From: a bacterium
GTDB lineage: Bacteria > Chlamydiota > Chlamydiia > Chlamydiales > 2-12-FULL-49-11
Direction: 5' to 3'
DNA length: 43,040 nt
Assembly: GCA_022600215.1 (NCBI GenBank)
Contig: JAHZKV010000012.1
Span: 1-43,040, forward strand
Below, in pieces: positions 22,674-31,880 of the stretch (positions within the stretch are counted from its first letter, which is position 1; every line of letters starts with the position of its first letter). The translations under genes and the position numbers were made by a program. A model generated the notes under the pieces. The model saw only the letters and a list, made by a program, of their open reading frames with translations, had not been told where the DNA came from and made no database searches.

Positions 22674-23269
22674 AATAGGTATCCAATACCTGCTCCTGCA
22701 TGGAAGCCGCCAATATCTGTCCAGTTACCAAATAGCTGAGAGTTTACTTTTTGAGGAATAGGTTCGTAGTAATAGTCAAAAAATCCATCTATGATTACGT
22801 TGCTGGTAAATTGTAAGAAAAGCCCTGCTTTACCGACTACACCGCCACCTACTTCTGTAGTACTTCTTGGAAGATATGGTGTCCCTGAGATGGTGGAGTT
22901 GGCAATTTCGATGGTTGGCCCCACTCCTAAATACCACTGTAGGGAGGTGTTAAATAGTGGAAAATACTTTTTTAGTCCAAAGCTGATGGTGGTGACATTC
23001 ATATCGGTAGCATTGTTTAGCGATGTTCTTCCATTATTCCAAATCACATTGACATTTTGCCAAAAAGACCATTTAGGAAAAAACCAATAGCCATTTTCTA
23101 CTTCTAGGCTGAGGATTTGATTGCTGTAGACATCTCTTGGGGACTTTTCTGTAAAGAAAAAGTAGGCAGCACGAAATTGGAGGGCATCATGACCTTGGTA
23201 GACCATGACTTTTTCTCTACTAAATAGTAGAAGTGGGAGTATTAAAAATGCGAATAAAATCTTTTTCAT
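22670..23269 (-). CDS. exported beta-barrel-like outer membrane protein
   Basis: 199 residues with a signal peptide (MKKILFAFLILPLLLFS). The mature part alternates aromatic and small residues in short strands (SLEVENGYWFFPKWSFWQNV, TTISFGLKKYFPLF, LQWYLGVGPTIEI, GKAGLFLQFTSNVIIDGFFD) and ends in Phe (GAGIGYLF), the usual signature of an outer membrane barrel recognised by BamA. No closer family recognised. The ATG overlaps the stop of the duplicated surface-protein module upstream (ATGA), with a GGAGGA 14 bases before it, so it is probably co-transcribed with the repeat-protein genes. Confidence 0.75.
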   Translation of the reverse strand: MKKILFAFLILPLLLFSREKVMVYQGHDALQFRAAYFFFTEKSPRDVYSNQILSLEVENGYWFFPKWSFWQNVNVIWNNGRTSLNNATDMNVTTISFGLKKYFPLFNTSLQWYLGVGPTIEIANSTISGTPYLPRSTTEVGGGVVGKAGLFLQFTSNVIIDGFFDYYYEPIPQKVNSQLFGNWTDIGGFHAGAGIGYLF

Positions 23270-23526
23270 TTTAGTGTAACTTTTCCTCCAATACTTTGAC
23301 TTCCGTCACTATTTATGGATACTACACTATAGATGATAGGTAAATCAACAGGATTATTATGATTTTCATATATTCTTGCATCGTAAAGGCTATACACCCG
23401 AGCAAGTTTTCCATTTATATATACACAAAATCCTACTACTGCTTCGCTAGTGGTTGCTCCCCAGGTAATTCTATGTATGCGATCTTCTACAAGATAGGAG
23501 CGATTAGAATAGGCGATACCAAGAAG
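23266..23526 (-). pseudogene. in-frame duplicate of the C-terminal module of the upstream surface protein
   Basis: After the TAA of the 723-residue gene (23527-23529) the same frame stays open for 86 codons to a TGA at 23266-23268. The encoded LLGIAYSNRSYLVEDRIHRI, TWGATTSEAVVGFCVY and HNNPVD...SINSDGSQSIGGKVTLK repeats the C-terminal domain of that gene nearly residue for residue. There is no start codon with a ribosome site at its beginning. It is either a tandem-duplicated module cut off by one stop, or the end of an about 810-residue protein made by readthrough. Its TGA overlaps the next gene's ATG. Confidence 0.8.
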
Positions 23527-25698
23527 TTAAGAAGGTGGGTTCCATCTAGGACTACGACTGTTTAGGGTAACACTTGCTCCAATACTTTGACTTCCGTCAC
23601 TATTTATGGATACTACAGTATAGATGGTAGATCCATCAACAGGATTATTATGACTTTCATATAGTCTTTCATCGGAAAGGTTATACTCTTGTACAAGTTT
23701 CCCATTTCTGTATACACGAAATCCTACCACGCCTTCGCTGGTGGTTGCTCCCCAGGTAATTCTATGTATGCGATCTTCAGCTAGGAGGGAGCGATTAGAG
23801 TAGGCGATGCCCCGTAGATCATTAGTGGGTGGATTTTGGGTAATAAGAGCGAGATCTTCTGTTACTGTCACCTCGCCGGTGCTGGAGATGGTAAATAAAG
23901 CACTTGTTTTGGTGATAAAACCTGTTTTTTTAGCTTGAACTTTATAGCTACCAGGGGAGAGGCCTCGAAGGATATATTCTCCATTACTTGTGGTTGGTAA
24001 GAAGTTAAAAAGGTGTGTTCCATTGCTAAGTATTTCAACGGTAGCGCCATCTAGTACTAAGCCTGTTCCCTCTTCGGTGATGGTACCCTCAACCGTGGAG
24101 GGCCCTGGAGACAGGGTAAAGTCAATATTTTCTGTGGTACTTCCTTGCGTGATGGTGACGGTATTACTAGCAAATTGATAAGGATTTTTTTGTGCATAGA
24201 TATCGTAGGTTCCTGGGGGTAGGCTTTCTAGCAAATAGTTCCCATTTTTATCTGTTATTACTGCTCCAAAAAGGGTGTTATTTTGATATATGGTAATATG
24301 TGCTCCTGAAGGGGATCCTCCTCCCGAAATAGTAACAGTACCAGATGCCTTTCCTGATCCTTTGATGAGATCAAATTTTTGCGTAGATATTTGATTAGCA
24401 GTTATAGATACGACGGCTTGTTGAATTTGGTAGTCTGTCTCGAGTGCAAAAATAGAATAGCTTCCTGGGGCGAGTCCTGTAAAGGAGTACGCTCCATTTG
24501 ATTGGGTAAGGATAGTTCCTAGTAGAATGTTATTTTGTAAGATATTTACTTTGGCACCGGCAAGGGGTTGTGAGTTGTTTGTTATGGTACCACGAGCAGA
24601 GCCAGGATTGGATCCAAGAGCAAAATCTATAGTCGTAGGGGTTACATCTATGATTTTTGCTTTAGCATAGCCTACTTCATGATTATCCCCGCTTGCATGA
24701 ATGACATATAAATCGCTAGATAGATTGGCAAAACCATATTGACCACTGCTGTCGGTGGTAGTGGTTAGTATATTCACACCGTTTAGTTGTAGGGTAACTT
24801 GTATTCCTTCGAGGGCTTTTCCTGTAGATTTGTCTGTAATGATTCCTGCGATAGAGCCGCCGCTTAAGGTAAGTTCTGGGTTAAACGTGGTATCAGTTCC
24901 AGTTTGGGCTAAAGATCCGTCCAGGAAAGTTTGATAACCTTCAGCGGTAACAATAATATTGTAAGAGGTTTCTGCAAGCCCTGAAATGGAATAATATCCA
25001 GCGGCGTTGGTAGTGGCTGATCCAAATAGCTCACCATATTGTTCCACTTTAATAAGAGCTCCTTCGATAGGCGCACCTCCTACAGATGCGGTAACAGTGC
25101 CAGAGATAGAGCCATCAAAAGGAGTAAGATATATATTTTCATTGACTAAATGGCTATCAGTTAAATCAAAAGAAATAGAATTGGTAATGTAATTACTAGC
25201 TGATGCTTGTAAAGTATAGCTACCAGTATTATTAAGAAATGCGGTGTTATACTCACCTTCGACATTTGTGGTATAGGTATCGATTGTAGTCTGATCTAGT
25301 TGTAGTTTTACGGTAGCATTTTCTATCCCAATACCTGTTGAGCTATCGATGATTTCTCCTGATACATTATAACCCCAGGTAGAAGGGGCAAAATAACTAA
25401 CTACGTTAGAAATATTTTTGCTACTGTTGGGATATTCATATTTTTCTAATATAAATCCATTCTTTTCTAGCGTGAGAATATAGTTTCCATTTGGAAGGTT
25501 TTGAAATTCGTACTGTCCGTTTGCACCGCTTGTAGAGGTATACTTTTCTCCTGTATTAGTGTTTATAAAGGTAGCTAGCACCCCTTCTACTGGTAGGCTA
25601 TCGTAACTGTTTACCACTCCTGCGGTAAAATCAAAAGAGCATAGGGAAGAGGGCAAGATTGTTAGTAGGAATGAAAGAAGAATTGAAATAATTCGCAT
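23527..25698 (-). CDS. repeat-rich exported surface-type protein 1 (carboxypeptidase-regulatory-like domains)
   Basis: 723 residues. A signal peptide (ISILLSFLLTILPSSLC) is followed by seven tandem beta-sandwich units of about 70-80 residues, each of the form G-x-x-x-G-x-[VI] ... [GA]A-x-[VI]-x-[VIL] ... D-x-x-G-x-Y ... L-x-x-G-x-Y-x-[VIL] (for example GTITEEGTGLVLDGATVEIL, LRGLSPGSYKVQAKKTGF). These are CarboxypepD_reg/CNA-B-like repeats. The last about 95 residues form an FN3-like module with GIAYSNRSLLAEDRIHRITW. Such stalks are common in surface adhesins, though no anchor motif is seen. Third of three paralogs. A second copy of its C-terminal module follows after the stop. Confidence 0.88.
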   Translation of the reverse strand: MRIISILLSFLLTILPSSLCSFDFTAGVVNSYDSLPVEGVLATFINTNTGEKYTSTSGANGQYEFQNLPNGNYILTLEKNGFILEKYEYPNSSKNISNVVSYFAPSTWGYNVSGEIIDSSTGIGIENATVKLQLDQTTIDTYTTNVEGEYNTAFLNNTGSYTLQASASNYITNSISFDLTDSHLVNENIYLTPFDGSISGTVTASVGGAPIEGALIKVEQYGELFGSATTNAAGYYSISGLAETSYNIIVTAEGYQTFLDGSLAQTGTDTTFNPELTLSGGSIAGIITDKSTGKALEGIQVTLQLNGVNILTTTTDSSGQYGFANLSSDLYVIHASGDNHEVGYAKAKIIDVTPTTIDFALGSNPGSARGTITNNSQPLAGAKVNILQNNILLGTILTQSNGAYSFTGLAPGSYSIFALETDYQIQQAVVSITANQISTQKFDLIKGSGKASGTVTISGGGSPSGAHITIYQNNTLFGAVITDKNGNYLLESLPPGTYDIYAQKNPYQFASNTVTITQGSTTENIDFTLSPGPSTVEGTITEEGTGLVLDGATVEILSNGTHLFNFLPTTSNGEYILRGLSPGSYKVQAKKTGFITKTSALFTISSTGEVTVTEDLALITQNPPTNDLRGIAYSNRSLLAEDRIHRITWGATTSEGVVGFRVYRNGKLVQEYNLSDERLYESHNNPVDGSTIYTVVSINSDGSQSIGASVTLNSRSPRWNPPS

Positions 25699-25718
25699 AG
25701 AAAAATACCTTTTTTTAA

Positions 25719-27833
25719 TTATTGTAGTTGTACAATGTCTCCATTGCTTTGTGATCCATCGGAGTTTACCGATACAACGGTATAGATGGAGGCTTCATCA
25801 ACAGGGTTGTTATGACTTTCATATTCAAGCGTGTCATTGAGTCCAACGCTAGCTACAAGCTCGCCATTTTTATAGACTCTATATCCTGTCACTTCAGGAG
25901 AGGTGGTTGCGCTCCAGGTAAGTTTATGGATACGATCTTCTGCTAGGAGCGAGCGATTAGAATAGGCAAAGCCTTGTAGATTGTTGGTTGGGGGATTACT
26001 TGAGTAGAGGGCAAGGTTTTTTATTCGATCACTTCCTGAAATAGAGAAGGGGGATGTTTCTTCTGGTACGTACCCATTTTTGGATGCGCGTACTATAAAA
26101 GTTCCATTGTATAGCCCATGTATGTTGTATTCTCCATTGTCCTGAGATACGGTATATTCAAAGAAGTTGCTGGATTGGTCAAGTATTTCTACTACTACTT
26201 CTTCCAGAGGGTCACCTGTTTGTGCATCGGTAATGGTTCCAGAAACTTTTGAGCCTCCACTAACTAGAATAAAATCTTTGGTGGATGTGCTTCCTTCGGT
26301 TACCGTAACGGTACTGTTGGAAAATTGAAAATTTGCTGCTCCTGCATTGATGTCATAAGTTCCTGAGGCAATACCATGTGCAACATAGTTTCCATCATTA
26401 TCGGTAATTTCCTCATCAATAACAACTCCGCCGGAGGTGATTTTTACGTGCGCTCCTGGAATGGGGTCCCCAGAACCGGAGGCAGTGACTCTCCCTGAAA
26501 CAGTTCCTCCTCCTTCTACAAGGCTAAAGTTGGCATTTGCGGTGAAGGAAGAGAGTATTTGTACTTCTGTAACTTGTGTAATGTAGCTAACATCGCTGGC
26601 ATACACTATGTAGGTTCCAGGGGCAAGGCCTGTGAAGCTATAGTTGCCGTTAGAGTCTGTGATGCCGCTTTTTACTATAATGTTACTTTGCTTGATGTTG
26701 ATGGTAGCTCCTTGGAGGGGGAGCCCACCGGAAGAGACTATTCCGGAAATAGATCCGGGGTTATTACCTAGGGTGAAATTGATAATGACAGGAGTTACAC
26801 CAACTATTTTTGCTTTGCTATATCCTGTTTCATGGTTGTTTCCACCTGCAATTACAATGAATAGATCTTCACTTAAGGAGTTAAAAGAGTAAGAACCATC
26901 TGTCCCTGTGCTAGTTGTTTGAATATTGACACCGTTTAACCATAATTGCATCTCAATATTAGCAAGGGGCGCATTTAAGTCTTTATCGATAACAATTCCA
27001 GAAATGGTGCCACTACCAAGAGTTAGTAGGGGATTGAAAGTAGTGATGCCGGTAATTGCAACCACCCCTTGTAGGTACGTTCTATATCCATCTGCTGTGA
27101 CAACACCATCATATGATCCTGGAGAAAGCCCTCCAATGGAGTACATTCCTGAGCTGTCAGTGGTAGCATAGCCTGCTGTTTGCCCATTTAGTTGAAGGGA
27201 GACAAGCGCATTTTCTATTGGCGTGAGGGAACCGCTTGCTTTTACTGTTCCTGAAACAATAGCTTCTGTGACGGTGGATTTTAATGCTAGAGTAAAATTT
27301 TCTCTAGTGGAGTTAGTAATGGAGCTACTTTTGGATTTATAGTCATCTGCAGAGGCGCTAATTTTATAGCCTGAGTCAAAAGAATGCATGGGAATAGAAA
27401 ATTTCCCACTGCTGTCTGTTGTAGTTTGATAGACAGGGGTATCAAAATAGGTTAACACTACTGTGGCGTTTTCTATCCCAGCTTTAGTAGTTTTATCTAC
27501 AATAGTTCCTGTAGAGGGGTTGTTTAAGATAGAAAGTATGATTGCAGGTTCAAAGTCTTTAGTTATCTTTCCCCAACCATTAACATTTAGAGCGTATCCT
27601 TCTTTAAATACTACAGCAGTATAACTAAACCCTGAGGGAATAGAAACGGAAATTGGGCTATCTCCTGTTTTTTGATATGTTGCGTAGCTACTGGTATCTA
27701 CAAGAGTCAAGGTTGCATTGTCGATAGATTGTATGCCCCTCCTTATGTCTCCTGTAAAGGTAACATCAGTAGAGAAGAGATGTTGGGGTAGAAGGAATAT
27801 TAAAAATGTTAAGTATAAAAGACACTTTTTCAT
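25719..27833 (-). CDS. repeat-rich exported surface-type protein 2
   Basis: 704 residues, paralog of both neighbours. Signal peptide (LLYLTFLIFLLPQHLFS), about seven carboxypeptidase-regulatory-like repeats (for example GTVKASGSLTPIENALVSLQ, GGLSPGSYDGVVTADGYRTY, GLAPGTYIVYASDVSYITQ) and the shared C-terminal FN3-like module (GFAYSNRSLLAEDRIHKLTW). Ends IVQLQ. The ATG has AGGA seven bases upstream. The next paralog starts 20 bases after its stop, so these two are probably one transcript. Probable surface or periplasmic stalk protein; ligand unknown. Confidence 0.88.
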   Translation of the reverse strand: MKKCLLYLTFLIFLLPQHLFSTDVTFTGDIRRGIQSIDNATLTLVDTSSYATYQKTGDSPISVSIPSGFSYTAVVFKEGYALNVNGWGKITKDFEPAIILSILNNPSTGTIVDKTTKAGIENATVVLTYFDTPVYQTTTDSSGKFSIPMHSFDSGYKISASADDYKSKSSSITNSTRENFTLALKSTVTEAIVSGTVKASGSLTPIENALVSLQLNGQTAGYATTDSSGMYSIGGLSPGSYDGVVTADGYRTYLQGVVAITGITTFNPLLTLGSGTISGIVIDKDLNAPLANIEMQLWLNGVNIQTTSTGTDGSYSFNSLSEDLFIVIAGGNNHETGYSKAKIVGVTPVIINFTLGNNPGSISGIVSSGGLPLQGATINIKQSNIIVKSGITDSNGNYSFTGLAPGTYIVYASDVSYITQVTEVQILSSFTANANFSLVEGGGTVSGRVTASGSGDPIPGAHVKITSGGVVIDEEITDNDGNYVAHGIASGTYDINAGAANFQFSNSTVTVTEGSTSTKDFILVSGGSKVSGTITDAQTGDPLEEVVVEILDQSSNFFEYTVSQDNGEYNIHGLYNGTFIVRASKNGYVPEETSPFSISGSDRIKNLALYSSNPPTNNLQGFAYSNRSLLAEDRIHKLTWSATTSPEVTGYRVYKNGELVASVGLNDTLEYESHNNPVDEASIYTVVSVNSDGSQSNGDIVQLQ

Positions 27834-27975
27834 ACAAAATCCTGCTCGTAGTTGTTTGAAACTTGCAGTATTGCATAATGAGGGCTGGAGGAAAGTGAGT
27901 TAATGCTTGGCTTTAGAAAGAATGAATGTGTAAGATTGCGATTCATAAAGTAAATTTTAAGTTCAATTATATTTT

Positions 27976-27997
27976 TTGTAAATATTTATATTTACAA
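27976..27997. promoter_or_regulatory. AT-rich perfect palindrome between surface-protein genes
   Basis: Ten-base arms TTGTAAATAT and ATATTTACAA separated by TT, in the 216-base gap between the third and second paralog genes. It could be an operator for the downstream gene or an AT-only hairpin. No U-run makes it a terminator. The rest of the gap shows nothing I can name. Confidence 0.4.
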
Positions 27998-28049
27998 GAT
28001 ATGCAAGGCATTTAACAGGGGAGTAAGAGAATGTATGTATAAAAAATCT

Positions 28050-30173
28050 CTATTGCAGCTGCACACTTGCTCCATTGCTTTGTGATCCATCGGAGTTTAC
28101 CGAAATAACAGTATAGATGGAGGCTTCATCGACAGGATTGTTATGACTTTCATATTCAAGCGTGTCATTTAATCCAATAGAAGCAACAAGCTCTCCATTT
28201 TTGTAGACTCTATATCCTGTCACTTCAGGAGAGGTGGTTGCTCCCCAGGTGAGTTTATGGATACGGTCTTCAGCAAGAAGGGAACGATTTGAATAGGCAA
28301 TGCCCTGTAGGTTGTTGGTTGGGGGATTGTTGGTGTAAAGAGCAAGGTTTTTAGTTGTATTTCCTGATAGGCTAAAACTATCAGTTTGCTCTGTAACATA
28401 CCCAAGAGCTGAGGCTTGTACGACAAAGGTGCCATTGTAGATACCATTGATTATATAGTCACCATTACCTTTGGAAACGGTATATTCAAAGAAATTACTT
28501 CCTTGGTCGAGAATTTCTACGACTGCTTCATCAATTGGGTCACCAGTTTGTGCATCGGTAATAGTTCCAGAAACACTTGACCCACCAGTGATTAAAGAGA
28601 AATTTACCACAGTTGGGGAGCCTCCAGAAATAACGGAAGCAGAATCTGTTTTGAATTGGTAGCCAGTTGCTCCAGCTATTACGTCATATAGGTTAGTAGG
28701 TAGTCCTTCTGCCAGGTAATTTCCACTGCTATCGGTAATCTCTTCATCAATAACTACACCATTTAGAGTAACTTTCACATGTGCACTTGGAATACCACTT
28801 CCTCCATCTTTCACAGAGCCGGTAATGCTTCCTCCACCTGGAAGAAGATCAAAATTTTGCTGCGTGGGAAATGGAGATTGAATGACTACAGTTTTAACAC
28901 TTGTCTGATATCCACTCTCAATTGCATAAACTAGATAGGTTCCTGGAGCTAATCCTGTAAAACTGTAAGTTCCACTGGCATCTGTGATGGTTGTTTTAAT
29001 AGCGATGTTTGCTTGTTTGATATTTACGGTTGCACCAGCTAAGGGAGCACCACTACTCCTTACAATTCCTGACACACTGCCAGGGTTGTTCCCTAATGAA
29101 AAATTGATGGTTACTGGATCGGTAGTTACTACCTCAGCTTTTCCATAGCCAGCCTCATGTTCATTCCCACCAGCAATTACAATATATAGAGCGGAGCCAA
29201 GATTTGAAAAATGATAGGTACCGTCAGAACCAGTAGTAGCTGTTTGGATGTTTACCCCATCTAACCATAAGTTGATTATTATGCCACCTTGAGGATTGCC
29301 TGTATCATCATCTATTACCGTTCCAGAAATACTTCCTCCGCCAAGAGTAAGAGTGACGTCATATGTTATGGGAGGTCCAATGGTGGTCTGGACACCTGTG
29401 AGTAATGAATTATATCCATCAGCATTGACGACAAAGTCGTAAGAAGCTGTTGATAATCCTCCTATTGTGTAGTTGCCTGAGGAGTCAGTAATGTCGGAAT
29501 TAATTGTTTTGCCATTTGCCTGTACGGAAACAAGAGCTCCCTCAATTGGATTCATGGTGCCATCTGCTTTGACTTGCCCCTGCAAAATAGCTTCATTAGG
29601 TGATAAAGCAATTTTCATGTCGTCTTTTCTGGTTGATTGATCAACACCGACGGATTTTGCTTGGTAGTCAGTAGCCTCTACGGAAATAGTAAATGTGTCT
29701 GTTCCAAAGTCGCTAATGGGGAAGGAATATTTACCATCACTATCCGTCGTAGTGCTACTTACTTGAATGTTGTTTCTATTTAAGTAAACGGTGGCATTTT
29801 CAATCGTATCTCCAGTTTGTGAATTACTTACTGTTCCAGAAGGTTGACGATTTTGGGTAGAGATGGTGAAGGTATGCTGCGTGCTTTTATTTATAGTGAT
29901 ATCCTGAAATGCCATAGCGTAGCCAGTTTTAAAAACGGTGATGGTGTAACTATTGGTCGATAAAGGGCTGAGGGAGGCTTTTCCAAAAATATCTGTGGTA
30001 TCGGAAGTACGTTCAAGAGTGCTTGTATTAATTGCAGTTACTTCTGCACCTCTAATGGTAGGCAAAGAACGTGGCCCAATAGAGGCTTGTACAGTAGCAA
30101 TGTATGTGCTACTGCTGAAAAGCAATGAGGTTTGTAATAGTAAAAGCGCAAAGATAGTCTTAAATGATTTCAT
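28050..30173 (-). CDS. repeat-rich exported surface-type protein 3
   Basis: 707 residues, closest to protein 2: long near-identical stretches in the last 300 residues (SGTITDAQTGDPIDEAVVEI, FFEYTVSKGNGDY, GYRVYKNGELVASIGLNDTL). Signal peptide (TIFALLLLQTSLLFSSS), seven repeat units, shared FN3-like C terminus. The first unit differs most among the three proteins, so the N-terminal tip seems to be the fast-changing part. The start has no clear ribosome site. It lies downstream of birA, with an AT-rich inverted repeat (about 30181-30225) between. Confidence 0.88.
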   Translation of the reverse strand: MKSFKTIFALLLLQTSLLFSSSTYIATVQASIGPRSLPTIRGAEVTAINTSTLERTSDTTDIFGKASLSPLSTNSYTITVFKTGYAMAFQDITINKSTQHTFTISTQNRQPSGTVSNSQTGDTIENATVYLNRNNIQVSSTTTDSDGKYSFPISDFGTDTFTISVEATDYQAKSVGVDQSTRKDDMKIALSPNEAILQGQVKADGTMNPIEGALVSVQANGKTINSDITDSSGNYTIGGLSTASYDFVVNADGYNSLLTGVQTTIGPPITYDVTLTLGGGSISGTVIDDDTGNPQGGIIINLWLDGVNIQTATTGSDGTYHFSNLGSALYIVIAGGNEHEAGYGKAEVVTTDPVTINFSLGNNPGSVSGIVRSSGAPLAGATVNIKQANIAIKTTITDASGTYSFTGLAPGTYLVYAIESGYQTSVKTVVIQSPFPTQQNFDLLPGGGSITGSVKDGGSGIPSAHVKVTLNGVVIDEEITDSSGNYLAEGLPTNLYDVIAGATGYQFKTDSASVISGGSPTVVNFSLITGGSSVSGTITDAQTGDPIDEAVVEILDQGSNFFEYTVSKGNGDYIINGIYNGTFVVQASALGYVTEQTDSFSLSGNTTKNLALYTNNPPTNNLQGIAYSNRSLLAEDRIHKLTWGATTSPEVTGYRVYKNGELVASIGLNDTLEYESHNNPVDEASIYTVISVNSDGSQSNGASVQLQ

Positions 30174-30215
30174 AGAATAAACTTTATAATATTTTAAATA
30201 TTTTTTGCAAATATT

Positions 30216-30722
30216 TTATAAAGTTATCTTGTCTTTAATATTAGAAAGGAGGGCCTTTAGAATTTTCTCATGGTCTAGTTTTTTTCTAGTCTCGATGAAG
30301 AGGGAGGTGGCAGGTTGATCTATTTTTGAAAGATCTTCTTCTGTCTGCTCAATATTAAGGCCAATGCTGGTGATAGCCTTTCTATCGATAATTTCCGAAA
30401 GGATTCCAGAGAGCTTTTTCCCGTGTATCATGAGATCGTTTGGATGCTTAAAAGTTATGGGAAGATGGAGGGAGAAGAGAGCCTCTTTTAGAGCTAGAGC
30501 CCAAATTTGAGATAGGTAGGGGATCTTGTCTTTCTTTGGGGCATCGTATACGATGGAAACGAGTAAGGAGCTGTTTTCTTTTGCAATCCAAGGATCATTT
30601 TTTCTTCCTATTCCACTTGTTTGGAAGCTTGCAGAGATGATGGTGATTTCATTGAAATTTTCTATGTTCCTTTTTGCGTATAGGTGAGTGGAATCAATTT
30701 TTTCAAAATGTATTCTTTTCAT
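30216..30722 (-). CDS. birA: biotin-protein ligase, minimal catalytic form
   Basis: Attaches biotin to the acetyl-CoA carboxylase carrier protein. Only the catalytic domain is present (168 residues, no DNA-binding domain, short C-terminal part). Motifs: STHLYAKRN at the N terminus, QTSGIGRKNDPW (biotin-binding GRGRxxR-type loop, altered) and FKHPNDLMIHGKKLSGILSE (normally KWPNDL; Trp is His here). Same neighbour as in Chlamydia (CT725 birA, CT726 rodA). Divergent from rodA with 30 bases between. The changed loop residues leave some doubt about activity. Confidence 0.85.
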   Translation of the reverse strand: MKRIHFEKIDSTHLYAKRNIENFNEITIISASFQTSGIGRKNDPWIAKENSSLLVSIVYDAPKKDKIPYLSQIWALALKEALFSLHLPITFKHPNDLMIHGKKLSGILSEIIDRKAITSIGLNIEQTEEDLSKIDQPATSLFIETRKKLDHEKILKALLSNIKDKITL

Positions 30723-30752
30723 AAGCCCATTTATGGTATATGATAAAAGGTT

Positions 30753-31880
30753 ATGTGGGAACCGAAATATTTACGTAGAATTGATTTGCGTTTATTGCTG
30801 GTGGTAGTGCTTTTGATGTGCGCTAGCATTTTAGTAATTTTAGCAACAACGCAGCCAGAGAATGCAGAAGGCCTGGTCTTTACAAGGCTTTGTAAAAATC
30901 AGCTGCGAGCTTTTGGACTTGGTCTTTTTGTCTTCTTTTTTCTTGCCTGTTTTGACTACCGAAAATTGCGTGGATATACATGGTTTTTTTATGTAGGAAC
31001 GATATTTCTCCTTTTAGGGTTATTTTTTGTATCACCTATTCATAATGTTCGAAGATGGTACAGATTGCCTTTCCTTCCTTTTGATTTGCAGCCTTCAGAG
31101 ATTGCAAAGCTTGTGGTAGTGATCACCCTTAGCTGGTATTTAGAAAGAAATATGGAGCGTGTAAAAAAGTTTTCTACCTTTTTAAAAGGATCGCTCATTG
31201 TGTTTATTCCTTTTGCGCTGATTTTAAAGCAGCCAGATTTAGGAACGGCTTTGGTGCTTTGTCCTATAGCTCTTGCAATGTTTTATATTGGTGGAATTGA
31301 TGGGAGAATTTTGAGAGGATTATCCTTTTTTGGCCTAGCAATAATGTCTCTTGTTTTATCTATTTATATGGGAGTTTTTTCTCATGATGATCTTCGCCCT
31401 GTGTTTACGAAAGTAATGAAAGAATATCAATATGAAAGACTCAACCCAAATACCTTTCACCAAAAGGCTGGTCAAACAGCAATTGGGCTAGGGGGATATT
31501 TAGGGAGTGGTTTTTTAAAAAGTGAATATACTGGTAATAAGTTTTTACCGTATGGCTATACCGATTCTGTATTTCCTGCCTTTGCGGAAGAGTTTGGTTT
31601 GGTGGGCGGGGTGTTGTTGCTCTTATTATTTTTTAGTTTAATTTATTTTAGTTTTCAGGTAACAGGGGTAGCAAGGGACTATTTTGGTCGATTGCTTGCA
31701 TCAGGAATTGCTATATATATTGCGATGCATGTGATTGTAAATATTGGGATGATGTGTGGTTTTCTTCCCATTACTGGAGTGCCCTTGATTTTAATAACCT
31801 ATGGGGGGTCTTCAGTGCTTGCTACGTTTGTTGCTCTTGGTCTTCTGCAAAGTATTTACGCAAGAAGGTTCACATTTTGA
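30753..31880 (+). CDS. rodA: SEDS peptidoglycan polymerase RodA
   Basis: Glycosyltransferase of the SEDS family (RodA/FtsW), making septal or division-type peptidoglycan in Chlamydiota. 375 residues, about ten membrane helices. Signatures: RRWYRLPFLPFDLQPSEIAK (about residues 98-117), LILKQPDLGTALVL (conserved Asp), EFGLVGGVLLLLLFF and the C-terminal TYGGSSVLATFVALGLLQSI. The ATG at 30753 has AAAAGG close upstream. Equivalent of CT726. The next gene starts within its stop codon (TTGA). Confidence 0.95.
   Translation: MWEPKYLRRIDLRLLLVVVLLMCASILVILATTQPENAEGLVFTRLCKNQLRAFGLGLFVFFFLACFDYRKLRGYTWFFYVGTIFLLLGLFFVSPIHNVRRWYRLPFLPFDLQPSEIAKLVVVITLSWYLERNMERVKKFSTFLKGSLIVFIPFALILKQPDLGTALVLCPIALAMFYIGGIDGRILRGLSFFGLAIMSLVLSIYMGVFSHDDLRPVFTKVMKEYQYERLNPNTFHQKAGQTAIGLGGYLGSGFLKSEYTGNKFLPYGYTDSVFPAFAEEFGLVGGVLLLLLFFSLIYFSFQVTGVARDYFGRLLASGIAIYIAMHVIVNIGMMCGFLPITGVPLILITYGGSSVLATFVALGLLQSIYARRFTF

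Noticed and set aside
23359..23565. Plus-strand frame over the duplicated C-terminal module
   Set aside because: Antisense of the minus-strand module, whose homology to the upstream gene explains the sequence fully.
23527..30173. Repeats in this region as a CRISPR or DNA satellite
   Set aside because: The repetition is at protein-domain level (70-80 residue units) with diverged DNA; no short direct repeats with spacers.
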